Positions 32,931-44,729 of a DNA stretch of 64,000 nt are shown piece after piece; the stretch's first letter is position 1, and the number at the start of each line of letters is the position of its first letter. A model generated the notes under the pieces. It was not told where the DNA came from, did no database searches, and saw only the letters and a program-made list of their open reading frames with translations. A program made the translations under genes and the position numbers. The DNA is from Heterohyrax brucei (lineage: Eukaryota; Chordata; Mammalia; Hyracoidea; Procaviidae), in NCBI GenBank assembly GCA_028571685.1, contig CM053142.1, positions 70,519,296 through 70,583,295 on the forward strand. Reading direction: 5' to 3'.

Positions 32931-33837
32931 TTCAGTTACGTGTGCCAGCCAAGCCAAATGCCATCAACTCGGGTCCATCTCATGGAGGTTGTTAATGCTG
33001 GAAAGGAAGATAAGCTTTCCAAAGCAATAATATGTGAAAATTCAAGAATTAAATGGATTATATTCTCACAGTTAAAGACAAGATTAGAAAAGAGAAACTA
33101 TAGAGGCAAAAGAATTTATGAGAAAGAGAGGGGAAAGAAAAGGGGGAAGGGAATAAAGAGGGAAGAGAGAGAGAGTATCCATAGGAGATGAGTCTGGAAA
33201 TCAAGGAACAAAGCAATTCTAAGTGTTCTGGGATGTGAACTATGAAGTTGAACTTGATAGTTTAGGACTGCTCAAAAGATCACTGGTCGTAAATGTTTTG
33301 TACCTTTTGTAATACTCTGGCCTAAATGAAAACACTGAGATCAGTCCAACCCTGGAAGCAAGAACATGTTTTAAAGCTTCTGTGGGTCTACGTGTTGTTC
33401 TATCTTTTGCAGACAAACAGCTGCCAGATCCAAAATGAGATGATCCAAGGTTTTGGCTTCCATCCAGGAGAGACAGCCTCCACCCAGAGTAGGAGGGAGG
33501 AGCTGTCAAGCCGTCTTTCCACTAAGACGTATATAATTAGAGAAATGATGAAATCTGACAGTATGAAAGGGGGTTGAATTAAGGACTGATTTTCTTAAGC
33601 AAAGGTAGCTAAGAACCATTTCTGCTTTAAAGACAGAACAGAATATATGGTTCAGTGTACACACAAAAAAAATTAAGGGCCTCTGGAATTCATTTGTGTT
33701 TTCTCTTGTTTCCATTTGTAATATATAACTAATTCAAGATCTTGAAGAAACAAATTTCTTTTTAATTCACCAACTATATAGGTAGGTGAATAATTTTCTT
33801 TTTTTAATTATGGCTGTACTTTTTTTTTTTAATTTAA
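32931..33837. other. Intergenic sequence, no gene established
   Basis: Includes a GA-rich stretch (33,110-33,180) that makes short spurious frames. No repeat or gene is named here. Confidence 0.5.
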
Positions 33838-34060
33838 GAATGATGGTGTCAAATTAAAGAGATCTAAATAAACGGAAAGATCTCATATTGTTGACTGGAA
33901 GACTTAATATTGTAAAGATATCAATATTACTCAAAGCAATGTACAGATTCAGTGCAGTACCTATTAAAATCCCAATAACTTCTTTTGTTGTTGCAGAAAA
34001 TGAAAAACCAATTCTTAAATTTATATGGAATCACAAGGGTTGGTTAAGAATTCTTACCTT
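33838..34060 (+). repeat. Old L1 ORF2 fragment
   Basis: Broken frame with [20 protein letters not shown] followed by [11 protein letters not shown], the L1 ORF2 'FNAIPIKIP...KFIWNHK' segment. It is probably the same old L1 that resumes at 35,745 and 36,345. Confidence 0.85.
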
Positions 34061-34179
34061 CCATACAGGAGACTAGTTCAGTTCCTCATGCACAGCTATC
34101 ACCAGTCCATTGGTGGTGATTGTGTTTTGCTGTGATGGCCCTTAGAAACAAAGATGGATCTTGTGTACTTTTTTTTTTT

Positions 34180-35480
34180 TTTTTTAAAAAGACCTCGTGC
34201 CTTAAGTGAATATTTACAACTCAAGTCAGTTTCTCTTACAAAAAACTATATACCCATTGTTATGGGACCCTAGTTGTTCTCCCTACAATGTAACAGCACA
34301 TTTCTCCTTTCCACTCTATATATCTTGGATCCATTCAGCTAGCTTCTGTCCCCTTTCACCCTCTAATCTCATCTCTAGACAAGAGTTGCCTTATTTATTT
34401 TCATGTATCTACTCAAGCCAAGTAGCCCACTCTTCATCAGTATGATTTTACATCTTATGGTCCAGTCTAATCTTTGTCTGAAAAGTTGGTTTCAAGAATG
34501 GTTTTAGTTCTGGGCTAACAGAGAGTCCAGGGACCATGTATTTTGGGGTCCTTCTAGTACCAGTCCAACCATCAAGTCTGGTGTTTTTAAGTGAATTTGA
34601 GGTCTGCAACCTACTTTTCTCCTCCATTTGGGTACTCCCTGAAGTTTTCCCTGTGAGGGCTGTCATTGGTAGCCAGGCACCATCTAGTTCTCTGGTCTCG
34701 GGCTGATGGAGTCTCTGTGTTATGTGGCCATTGCTGTCTCTTGGGCTCATATTTTCCTTTTGTCTTTGGTGTTCTTCATTCTCCTTTGCTCCAGGGGAGT
34801 TGGGACTACTTGATGCGTCTTAGATGGCCACTTGCTAGCTTTTAAGACCCCAGATGCCACTCACGAAAGGGATGTGGAACATTTTTTTAATAAACTTTGT
34901 AATGACAGTTGACCAAGATGTCCCCTGAAACCATTGTTCCCAGAGCTCCACCCTGCTGCTCTGTGACTCAAAGTGTTTGGTTATGTTCAGGAAAATTCTT
35001 AGCTTTGGCTTAATACAGTTGTGCTGACTTCTATATTGTGTGTTGTCTTTCCCTTCACCCAAAATAATTCTTGTCTACTATCTATTTAATGAATACCCCT
35101 CTTCCTCCCTCTCCACAGTCACAACCATCAAAAAATGTTTTCTTCTGCATTCAAACCTTTTCTTGAATTCTGTAGCAGTGATTTCACATAATATTTGTCC
35201 ATTTGTGATCGACTAATTTCACTTTTGGTGGTGTGGTGGTTAAGTGCTACGGCTGCTAACCACAAGGTTGGCAGTTCAGATCTGCCAGGTGCTCCTTGGA
35301 AATGCTATGGGGCAGTTCTATTCTAACCTATAGGGTCGCTGTGAGTTGGAATCAATGTGACAGCAGTGGGTTTGGGATTTTTTTTTTTTTAATTTCACTC
35401 AGCATCATGCCTTCCATTTTCATCCACATTATCATCACATGGACTTTGGCCCTGTTATCAGGTGGGCACAGTCACCTGAT
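34180..35480 (-). mobile_element. Afrotherian L1 3' UTR, antisense, with a SINE insertion
   Basis: T-run at 34,171-34,187, then 'caactcaagtcagtttctct', 'ctagacaagagttgcc', 'ccagtctaatctttgtctga', 'agccaggcaccatctagttc', 'tttggtgttcttcattctcc' and 'gcttttaagaccccagatgc'. It is interrupted at 35,224-35,389 by an AfroSINE and continues 'cagcatcatgccttccattt'. The frames at 34,448-34,750 and 34,835-35,062 belong to it. Confidence 0.82.
35224..35389 (+). mobile_element. AfroSINE with exact 10-bp duplication
   Basis: 'gtggtgtggtggttaagtgc' to 'gacagcagtgggtttgggat' and a T tail. It is flanked by TAATTTCACT at 35,214-35,223 and 35,390-35,399. Insertion is into the antisense L1 3' UTR. Confidence 0.95.
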
Positions 35481-35730
35481 AACAACATGGATGACATCAA
35501 ACTTGGTAAACTGGGGCAAAAAAGAGGAAAATCCTCCAGGATGTGGACTGACACAGTGGCTTGAACGATAGGTTCAAATATAGGAAAGATTTAAGGATCA
35601 CAATATTCCAATCTGCAACTCTTCACAGGAATGGCTCAGAATCAGGAGGTATTTTGTTCCATCGTTCACAGGGTTGCCATGAATTGGAGACTGACTCAAC
35701 CGGAGCAATTAATGACAACTGGATAGTCAA
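35481..35730 (+). repeat. RTE LINE 3' fragment
   Basis: 'gacatcaaacttggtaaact', 'gtggactgacacagtggctt', 'gttgccatgaattggagact'. Diverged RTE 3' end. Confidence 0.65.
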
Positions 35731-35744
35731 AACATTTCTGAAAA

Positions 35745-35880
35745 AGAAGAACAAAGTTAGAGGATGCACACACACACATTTCCAAACTTACTACAAAGCT
35801 TCAGTAATGAAAACAGTGCAGTAATAGCACAAGGATATAGACCAATGAAATAGAACTGAGGGTCAGAAATAAACGTACAC
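35745..35880 (+). repeat. Old L1 ORF2 fragment, continued
   Basis: 'acaaagttagaggatgcaca', 'cttactacaaagcttcagta', 'gatatagaccaatgaaatag'. This is ORF2 just after the piece at 33,838-34,060. Confidence 0.75.
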
Positions 35881-35882
35881 AT

Positions 35883-36342
35883 CATTATGGATTCAGCTGT
35901 ATCCTCCCACAATGTGTTGGAATTCTAGTTCTCAGATGGAATTCCATTTGAGAATAGGGTTTTCTTTCTTATGTTAATGAGACTATATCAGTGTACAGTG
36001 TGTTTTAAGCCAAACCACTTTTGAGATATAAAAAGAGTAGACTAGACTCAGAGATGAGAAGCACAAATGGAGAAAAATAGATTCCATGTAGAGATTACCA
36101 AGGAACTGAGTTATCCCAGGGTTATGGAAGCTGAGACAAGACTTTCTGCTAAAGTGGACAGAGCAAGCCTTCCATTAGAGCTGGTGCCCTGAATTTGGAC
36201 TTCTGGCTAGGGTCGCCATGAGCTGGATCCAACTCGACAGCACTTGGATTGGCTGGCCTCCGAAACAGAGAAAATAAATTTCTGTTTGTTAAAGCCACCC
36301 ACTTGTGATATTTCTGTTGCAGCAGCACTGGGAGACAGATGT
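35883..36342 (+). repeat. MaLR-like LTR with a SINE/RTE-tail scrap
   Basis: Starts 'cattatggattcagctgtat' and ends 'gccacccacttgtgatattt' and 'ctgttgcagcagcactggga'. A 47-bp scrap of the shared SINE/RTE tail ('ggtcgccatgagctggatcc') lies at 36,208-36,254. Confidence 0.72.
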
Positions 36343-36344
36343 AT

Positions 36345-36955
36345 ACATTTATGGAGTGTTGAATTTCAACAAGGGCCCCAAGTCCATTCAATGGAAAAAG
36401 AATAGTTAGAATAGTCTTGTAAATACATGGTGTCAAGACAAATGAATTTTCACATGCGAGAGAATAAAGTTGGACATTTACCTTTCTATAAAAACAATTA
36501 AATTGAAATTGATCACTAATCTAAATATAAGAGCTCATAGAAGAAAATGTGGGGATAAATCTTCAAGACTGTATATGGTAATAGATTCTTACAACATTGA
36601 AAAGCACAAGCAGCAGAAGAAAATATAGATAAATTGTATTTCATCAAAATTAAAGATGTTTGTGAACTGAAAGACATTATCAAGAAAGTGAAAAGACAAC
36701 CTACAGAATGGGAGAAAATATTTGCAAATCATATAACTGATAAGGTTTAATATACAGAATAAATAAGTACTGCTACAACTCAACAACAATAAGTCAAACA
36801 ACTCAATTGAAAAATCATCAAAGCATTTAAATAGACATTTCTCCAAAAAAAAAGACATGCAAATGGCCAATAAGCACATGAAAAGATAGCAACATCATTC
36901 CTCAGTGGGGACATTTAAATCAAAACCACAATGAGATATCACTTTACACTTTTAT
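36345..36955 (+). repeat. Old L1 ORF2 fragment, continued
   Basis: 'agtgttgaatttcaacaagg', 'gaaaagacaacctacagaat', 'gggagaaaatatttgcaaat', 'aatggccaataagcacatga' and 'catttaaatcaaaaccacaa'. This is the C-terminal ORF2 of an old L1, full of stops. Confidence 0.88.
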
Positions 36956-36957
36956 CT

Positions 36958-37240
36958 TAGAAGAATGTTCCTTAGAAGTGAGGATGGTAAGACTTCATCT
37001 CATGTACTTTGGACATGTTATCCAGAGGGACCAGTCCCTCGAGAAGGTCATCATGCTTGATAGTCAGGGGAAAAAAGGAAGATCCTCAAAGAGACGAGTT
37101 GGCAGAGTGGCTACAACAATAGGCTCAAACATAGCAACAGTTGTGAGGATGACGCAGAACTGGGCAGTGTTTCATTCTGTTGTATACAGTGTTGCTGTAA
37201 GTTGGCACCAAATCAGTGACATCTAATACAAAAACAGGAT
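36958..37240 (+). repeat. RTE LINE 3' fragment
   Basis: 'gaagtgaggatggtaagact', 'tcatgtactttggacatgtt', 'cagggaccagtccctc' type, then 'gggcagtgtttcattctgtt'. The frame 36,978-37,226 is this repeat. Confidence 0.85.
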
Positions 37241-37545
37241 GTGATAGTGATGCCAGCAATTTTACAGATGTGAAGACTGCAGCATAGAAAATCAAGTTCA
37301 TTCAGTTAGTGAATGTTAGAACTGAAATTAGAATCCACTTTCTAATTCCTGTTTCAGAATTTTTTTCTATATTCTGATGACAGCCTGGCAGTGCAGAGTA
37401 TTTCAACCCCTAAGTATCTTACCTGGTTTTTGTTCCTTTTCCACTTTTTTCCTGCATTCTTCTGAACTAATTGCATATAGTTTTGTTTCCATTTCATTTC
37501 CACTATTAGATTATTACATCTTTTTTAGTGGTTGTGGTAGGGATC
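37241..37545. other. Intergenic sequence with a faint MIR-like start
   Basis: 'cagatgtgaagactgcagca' to 'gtgaatgttagaactgaaat' could be a worn antisense MIR. Otherwise nothing is recognised. Confidence 0.35.
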
Positions 37546-38412
37546 TGTTATAGATTGAGTCATGTCCCTCCAAAACTATGTTGTAATTCTAACCTCTGTG
37601 CCAGTGGTTATAATCCCATTTTGGCATGAGTTGTCTTTTCAACCCACTATGTTAATGACACTAAGTCGGTATAGGATGTGTCTGGAGTCAAAGTCTCTTT
37701 TTAAAAAACATTTTATTGTGATTTAAGAACAATTTTACAATCTATGTCGTCTTGCCATATAACACCTGGAACTTTCACCGCTGTTTTATCCTAACTGCTC
37801 CCCCACCCTTGCCTCTGCAGCTTCTAACTGGAACTTCTAACTCCGATCCTAATTCTTCCCCCTGTGCCGCATCTCTGGAACTTCCGGTGACCTTTCAACC
37901 AAGATCTGATCTCCCCTCACCATATCCTCTAGCTTCTAGCAATGAGCCTCTAGGACAGTTCCATGTATGTATTTAAGTCCAAAGGTTTGTTCATTGCCAG
38001 CCTTACTCTGTGTTTTGTATAGTCCATTTCTATCTTTGTCTGGAGAGCTGGCCCCCATACTGGATGCAGTTTGGGGTTAGAGAGTCTGAGGGACCACATT
38101 CCCAGGGGGCCCTCCAGTCTGATGGGCCATCAGAGTCAATCTCTTTTTAGATATAAAAGAGATTAACTGAGCAAGCTAAAGAAGCAGAGATGGGATAAGA
38201 GAGATGACAAGCTACAAGAAGAGCATCCTGGATCAGAAGTTAAGAAACAAGGACCTTTCTCCAGAGTTGACAGAGACAAAAAGACTTCCCCTAGAGCTAG
38301 CACTCTGAATTCAGACCCCTGGCCTCCTATACTGTGAGAAAATAAGCTTCTGTGTGTTAAAGCCACCCAATTTGTGGTAGTTCTTTTATAGTAGGACTAG
38401 ACAACTAAAACA
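37546..38412 (+). mobile_element. MaLR-like LTR, split by an antisense L1
   Basis: Starts 'tgttatagattgagtcatgt'. It is interrupted at 37,704-38,132. It resumes 'agatataaaagagattaact' and ends 'gactagacaactaaaaca' at 38,412. The internal region of the same element follows directly. Confidence 0.82.
37704..38132 (-). mobile_element. L1 3' end, antisense, inserted in the MaLR-like LTR
   Basis: 'acattttattgtgatttaag', 'cccatactggatgcagtttg' and 'gagtctgagggaccac'. It is flanked by gagtcaaagtctcttttta (37,685-37,703) and gagtcaatctcttttta (38,133-38,149), which differ only by a small indel. Confidence 0.82.
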
Positions 38413-39880
38413 GAATTTGGTACCAGGAGTGGGGTGCTGCACTAACAGATACTTAAAAATGTGGCAGCAATTTTGGCATTGGGTAACGGGTAGAAGCTAG
38501 AAGATTTTTAAGATGCCTGATAATAAAACCTAGATTGCCTCAAAGAGACTGTTGGTAGAAAGAATTGTGAACATCAAAGGCAACTCTGGTGATGGCTCAG
38601 AAAGAAGTAAAAAGAGCTATAGAGGAAGTCTCTATCATCTCAGAGAAAACATAAGTTGCTAGATAATATGAGCATTAAATGTGTTTCTGGTAAGGCTTTA
38701 AGAGAAAATGATGGACATATTTTTGTTAGTGGAGAAACAGTGATAGTTTTTTATACTGTATTATGTTCAAGCATCTTGTGGAAGGTAGAACTTGTAGGTG
38801 ATGAGCTTGCATGTCTGGCTGAGGAGATTTCTAAACAAGATCCTAAAGGAAGTAGGTGTTTTCTTCTTGCTGCTTATATTAAAACATGAGAAGAAAAAGA
38901 CGGATTCGAAATGAAAACAGAATTAAAGATTTGGAAAATGCTGCTGTATAGACTAAGGACACATGTCCCAGAATATTTGTCAAAAATGTGGTTACACAAT
39001 CTTTTGTTAAAGAGATTAATTGTATGACTGATAGATCTAATTGTCTTACCACAGCAGGAAACCTATCAACCTAGACTGAAGAAGTCAGAGACAAACAGAA
39101 ATGGAACAACTGTTTGCCTCTTGGAATTCTACAGGCAGGAAATGGGCCAAATGAGCTGTATCTGTTGTCCACCAAGAAAATAAAAGAACCATCCCTAAAA
39201 CAGCTTAGACATCAGCAGAACAGTTGGATGGAGAGTGGGAAGTGAGGACGTTCTTAGTTTCAAAGGGTGGGGCTACAATCTCCCAGATCTTAGAGAGGTG
39301 AGACCATAAACTACTATGTTTCCAAGAATCTTATCTTCAGCCATTAAAGCACGCCAAGGGAAGGGGTCTGCTACCCAATACTGAGATGATGGTGCTGCCG
39401 TACTCAAGGGGCAGAAGAATGAGGATTGCTAGGATGTAGAGGTTAGGATTGCCACTCAGATGAACTAGATGAATAGGGCTACCCAAAGCTAAGGGCGCAG
39501 AGTTGCTTTCTTGGCGGGCCTGGAAGGCAGAGCTGAAACCCACAGGCGGAGAGCTCTCTAACCGGAATCCAGAGGGTGTGGCCAATTAGAGGGCAGGGTC
39601 ATTGCCCAGACTGTCTCTGAGAACAAAAGATTATTTTGAAGACCTGAGAGCTAACCTAAATTGCTCTGCTGGGTTTCGGACTTGTTTGATTTCTGTTATC
39701 CTTTTTCCCATTTGTAATGGAAATATCTATTATACGCCTATCCCACCATGTATTTTGGAAACAGATAATTTATAATCTAGATTTCATAATTTCATAGATC
39801 GTGGGAAATTTGCCACAGGATAGAATACTCCTGAAGTTTCACCCATATCTGATTTATTGCAGGAAAGGTTCTAGTGATGA
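38413..39880 (+). mobile_element. MaLR internal region (non-coding)
   Basis: Begins within a few bases of the LTR end with 'ttggtaccaggagtggggtg', the primer-binding and leader pattern of ERVL/MaLR elements. Far downstream it has 'ctgctgggtttcggacttgt' and 'cccaccatgtattttggaaa', known from MaLR internal sequence. The open frames are short. No 3' LTR is seen, so the element is truncated. Confidence 0.7.
38418..38436 (+). other. Retroviral primer-binding-site remnant
   Basis: 'tggtaccaggagtgggg', complementary to a leucine tRNA 3' end in the ERVL/MaLR group as I recall. It lies 5 bases after the LTR's terminal CA. Confidence 0.55.
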
Positions 39881-39889
39881 ATTGTCTCA

Positions 39890-41200
39890 GGTTCTGTTTG
39901 AAAAAAAAATCTTTATTACAAGCCTATTTTTGGTGGGTATAGTATCCTAGATTGATAGTTTCCCTTCCACCTGTCTTTAGCACTTTTAAGATGTTATTTC
40001 ACCATCTGTCGATACACGTGGTTTCTGACTACAAATGTCTTGACAGTCTCTTCTTTGTTCCTCTATGTGTAATGTGTGCATGTTTCTTTAGCTGCTTTTT
40101 AGATTTTCTTTTTACCTCTGGTTTCAGTAATTTTATTTTGATAATTTTAATGCAGTCGTTTTTATGCTTGAACTGAATCTTTAGCTCTGTGGGTTGTGGT
40201 TTTCTTCAGTTTGAAAAAATTTTCAGCAATTTCTTCAAATATACGCCTATCTTTGTGCTCTGTCTCTGGAACTGTTAGGCTGCTTGAATTAAGTTATCAA
40301 AGTTGCTAACTAAAATGTTGTTATGAACCCACCAGCTGCTTCATGGGAGAAAATGTGACAGTTAGCTTCTGTAAAGATTTACAGCCTTGGAAATCCTGTG
40401 GGGTTTTTCCACCCTGTACTGCAGTGTCTCTATGCTGTCAAAATCAACTTGACAGGAATGGGTTTAAGTGTACTGCTTGATTTTTCTTCTGTGATGGATA
40501 TTTTTTTCCTGTTTCCTGGCATGTCAGAAAGTTTTTAACTATATATCAAATATTGTAATTTTTACCCTGTTATCCATTGGATTTTGTTGTATTCTTTTAA
40601 ACATTGTTGGGCTTTGTCCTGGGGTGCAGTTAATTTACTTAGAATTAGTTTGATCTTTTTGAGTCTTACCTTTGTGTTTTACTAGGGCAGCTCCAGATAA
40701 TTTTTGTTTTCTGAGACTAATTTGTTTATTCTCACTAGTAAAACATGTCCATTCTGAGAACCATACAAAGGATCTCTGCGTTGTGAGGTCTTTTCACGTT
40801 GATTGGTAGGAATGTAAACATTTTTCAGACATGTGTGATGTCTTGGAATTTTACTGCTTACTGCCTCTGATGGTATTTTCCTCTGCCTCAAGTAGTTTCC
40901 TCCCGTGGATATCCAGTTTGGTACTCACCAAAGACTCAAGAGTCTCCTTCTGGAGATACATGGATTTTTCTCTGGTATCCTGCCCTGCCCTGATGCCCTT
41001 CCTTTCTGAACCTCAATCCCTGACTTCTTAGTTGAATAAGACCATCAGGCTGTGTTTCAGTTTCTTTCCTGTACTGGAACTTGGATACTTCCTCCAGCCA
41101 GTAAGTTGGGGGCAGACTGAAGGCCCACCTAATTCAATTCCCCTTTTTCTGGAATTCTAGTTTTGTGATGCTTGTGCCATTTTATCTATTGTTGGAAGAC
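39890..41200 (-). repeat. Old L1 5' region, antisense
   Basis: T-rich sequence with 'tcttcaaatatacgcctatc', 'tttgtgctctgtctctggaa', and 'gtatagtatcctagattgat'. This is the familiar antisense of old L1 5' ends. A sense SINE is inserted at 40,326-40,467. Family assignment is tentative. Confidence 0.45.
40326..40467 (+). repeat. Long-form AfroSINE, 3' part
   Basis: 'aaatgtgacagttagcttct', 'gtaaagatttacagccttgg', then 'aaatcaacttgacaggaatg'. Confidence 0.75.
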
Positions 41201-41871
41201 CATTGTTTCATATATTTTATCTTTTTTTTAAAGTTGTTTATAGGCAATTTCTAAAGCAGTTCATCCTCCATAGACATAAATGGAAATGTGGTTTAAAGCT
41301 TAAAAACAAAACAAAACAAACCCCAAGTATTCTATTTGATCATTTTCCTTATATGTTTGCAAATTCAGATCAACTCATATCCTTACTCCTGTAAATCACA
41401 ACTCTCTGCTTAGAAGTTTGTAATTCTCTCCTCTTATCCTGGATCAGGCAATATGATGTTGTTTGTGTCTCTCAATAACCCTACGTTCTCTAAATATCTA
41501 GTTGTTTTTAGTGTTTCATATTTGCCTCATTAGTTCACAGCTTCCAAGCTTGAGGCTGGAACCAAACACCAAACTGATTGCCGTGGAGTCAATTCTGACT
41601 CACACATGCAAGTATCTTTAAAACAAACTTTAGAACTTAAGAATTTTCTCTGAATATATGCGAAAGTTCTTAGTTATCCCTTAAGCCACTTTCTAGGTCA
41701 ATGGATGCATTTAAATGATGGTACTGCATGCATAGGAGATGTTTGAAAGGTCTAAATCAATCAAGTGAAAAGGATCTAGACGGCTACTTATGTCATTCTC
41801 CTGACATTAGTTAAGTACATGTTAAAATAAACATGGTTAAATGACACTCTAGATTTGTTTCTTTAAACCTC
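41201..41871. other. Intergenic sequence with an antisense SINE scrap
   Basis: A 60-bp antisense AfroSINE tail at about 41,552-41,610 ('ccaaactgattgccgtggag'). Otherwise nothing is recognised. Confidence 0.55.
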
Positions 41872-42170
41872 TGTGATGGTTAATTTTATGTATCAGTTTG
41901 GCTATTTGCTTTAAGTAAAGATTATCCCCAATGATGATTATCCCCAATAAATTGAAAGACTTTAAGAGAACACCAAGTTTGTCTGGGAAAGAAGAAATTC
42001 TGTCTAAGACTTCAGCATCGGCTCCTGTCTGAGAGTTTCCAAATTGATGTCCCGCCCTTCGGATTTCAGATTTACCATTCCCCACTATTGTGTAAGCTAA
42101 TTCCTTAAAAGAAATCATCTATGTATCTGCAACTAGGTCTGTTTCACGTAAAACCGTAACTAATGCAATG
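41872..42170 (+). repeat. Ancient LTR-like repeat
   Basis: 'tgtgatggttaattttatgt' start, 'attgaaagactttaagagaa', 'gaagaaattctgtctaagac', 'gtgtaagctaattccttaaa'. This is a common mammalian LTR-class repeat, its name not settled by eye. Confidence 0.6.
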
Positions 42171-43054
42171 TTTACAAAGATTCCGTTCCTTTTCTGTTGC
42201 ATTCCACCCTAATACAATAATCTGTCTGGTAGAATGATTCTTAATTATCTATGGCCACAAGACTGCCCATTGCGGCTCTATTATTTGCTTTATCCTCGAT
42301 TCTTTTCTTCCTTCGGACGCGTCCATTGTACTCTGACTCCACCTACTGGATAGCTTCTGAAATAACAGGAGATTTCTTCATAGGCCCACTTCATTTCTCT
42401 TCTGAGAAAATATTATCAGCTGGAGTTGGCGTCTCAGAATGGTAGTAACATTCCTTGAATTTTCCACATAACGTAATCCCACTCAATCAAGTTTCTACCA
42501 AATCTGTCCTAAGATTGTCAAAAACCAGAAAAAATAACAAAAGCATTTTTAGAGAAACAGGCTTAGAATTTATGCAGAATCCTATGCTCGTTAGTTATTA
42601 GACAGGTTTTTAAAGCTTAGCTCTGCTGCTCACTTCTCAGTGTTCAGACAAATGGAAGAAGTTCAAGACAAGTTCCAGGAGACACTGAAGTGATATTTGA
42701 CAATAGCACAATGCTGTAGTTATAAAGGTGGTCTATGTAACTGTATAATTAATAATTGCTTTGGGAATTAATATTAATATCTTAATTTATAACAGTCTGG
42801 TTTGATTTGATACCAACTTAATAGTGCATAGGAACTTTGTTCCCACATCTTTTATGCTATTATGGTGCAAAATTGTATCTTTATACATGTGTGCCCTTTA
42901 ACAGAAATTTATACTTGTTAGATTATGTGGTTATCTTGTAAATTAGAAAAAAGGGATGGGGAGTTACAAACAAGGCACACATTTTACTCTCTTACCTTTG
43001 CCATGCAGTTACCTTACCAATGCCCTTTATTTCTTCTGGTGAATTCAAGCTACT
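42171..43054. other. Intergenic sequence, no gene established
   Basis: Contains a 64-codon open frame at 42,251-42,445 with a hydrophobic N-terminus. I see no homology and no repeat; it is not called as a gene. Confidence 0.45.
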
Positions 43055-43182
43055 GTCTAAGCCAAGTGCCGTCGAGTCGGATCCGACTCATGGCGACCCT
43101 AGGGGCCAGAGTAGAACTGACCCCCAGAGTATTCAAGGAGCGCCTGGTGGATTTGAACTGCCGACTTTATATCAGCCAGAAG
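43055..43182 (-). repeat. AfroSINE, antisense, well preserved
   Basis: 'aagtgccgtcgagtcggatc', 'cgactcatggcgaccctagg', 'gagcgcctggtggatttgaa'. Its CpG sites are largely intact, so it is among the younger copies. Confidence 0.93.
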
Positions 43183-43856
43183 GTTTCCTTTTAGTATTTC
43201 TTTTAAGTCATATCTGTTAGAAATGGACTTTTTTAGTTTTTGTATGGAAATGTCTTCATTTTTCCATTTTTGACAGATCATTTTGCCTGATACAGATTTC
43301 TTGGCAGATAGTTTTTTTCTCTTTGAGCATTTTATAGATGTCACTCCATTTCTTCTGGTCTCTACAGTTTCTGATGAGAAATTAATTGCTAATACTGTTT
43401 GGGTTTTCTTGTATATGATAAGTTACTTCCCTCTTAGTGTTTCAAGATTCTCTGGCTTTAGATTCAATTTGTTGGCCTTAGGTGTGGATGTCTTTGAGTT
43501 TATCTTGTAGTTTCTTGGATACTGTATAGATACATTTTTCATTAAACTTAATAAGTTTTTATTTTACCCATTATTTAGTCAAATATACTTTTATCCTTTT
43601 TTTCTCTTCTTTTGGAATCCTGTTATGAGTATATTAGTATCTAGACAGTATCCCACAGGTCTGTGGTGCTCTGTTCAGTTCTCTTCATTTTTGTTGGTTT
43701 GTTTTATGATGGAAGGCAGTTCCCCATACTGGATAATGTCTGTTGACTTTAATTTCCTTGATTCTCTCTTTTTCCTATTCAAATCTGCTGATGAGTTCCT
43801 TCAGTGAATTTTTCATTTCCACTATTTTGTTTGTTAAACTCCAGAATTTCTATTTT

Positions 43857-43857
<1 letters not shown>

Positions 43858-43890
<33 letters not shown>
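43858..43890. repeat. (CA)n microsatellite
   Basis: A perfect 33-base CA run that touches the head of the AfroSINE at 43,891. Confidence 0.98.
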
Positions 43891-43892
<2 letters not shown>

Positions 43893-44022
43893 TATTTAAG
43901 TGGTATGGCTGCTAAACAAAGCAATGGATGTTTAAATCCACCAGGTACTCTCTAGGAAATCTGTGGGACAGTTCTGTTCTGTCCTATATAGTTGCTCTGA
44001 GTCAGAATTGGTAGCAATGGGA
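43891..44022 (+). repeat. AfroSINE between (CA)n and (TG)n
   Basis: 'ggtatttaagtggtatggct', 'tctgtgggacagttctgttc', 'ctctgagtcagaattggtag'. The first bases of the head are lost into the CA run. Confidence 0.85.
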
Positions 44023-44050
44023 TATATATATGTGTGTGTGTGTGTGTATA
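44023..44050. repeat. (TA)n(TG)n microsatellite
   Basis: 'atatatatatgtgtgtgtgt' after the SINE tail; it is the complement type of the CA run on the other side. Confidence 0.93.
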
Positions 44051-44729
44051 ATTTATATCTTTTTATTCATAGCTTCTGGTGAGCTCGTACTGATACTTTC
44101 CTTTATTTCTTTAGATTTAAGTTTCTTTTAGCTCCTTGAATATATTTAAAATAGTTGATTCAAAGTCTTTGTCCAGTAAGTTCTAGGCTTGGCTTTCTCA
44201 GGATTGCTTCTCTGCCTGCCCCATTTTCCCCTCCATTTATGAACCATTTTCTCTTGTTTCTTTGTATATCTTGTAATATTTCAATGAAAACTTGACATTT
44301 CAAATAATATAAAGTGGCAATGGTGAAAGTCAGATTCTCTCCCCTCCCCAGGATTTGTTGTTATTGCTGCTTCTTTAGTTGTTGGTGTTGCTTGTTTGGT
44401 GAATATTCTGAAAAGAGTCTGTAAAGTTAGCTAATAACTGAACATAGATTTTCTTAACTGTCTTAAACTGAAGTCTGCCAGTCTTTGCCAAGGATCTCTG
44501 CATGAATGTTAGGGCATGCTCTCAACACTGTGCTGGGCAATTTACAACTCTGCCTAGCTTTCAATTTCTGCTTGTGCAACACTCAAGGCCAGTCACAGCT
44601 GAGAGGTTTGGGCTTTCTAATGTCCTTCTCAAGCATGTGCACAGCTTTCCACAGCTCTGCTCATGCACTTGGTCTTCTAGAATTCCAGGAACATGTCAGA
44701 CCTTTTCAGAGTCTCTACAGATATCTCAG

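Noticed and set aside
42251-42445. 64-codon frame with a hydrophobic N-terminus resembling a signal peptide.
   Set aside because: No homology, no promoter and no exon structure are visible. A single short frame is not enough.
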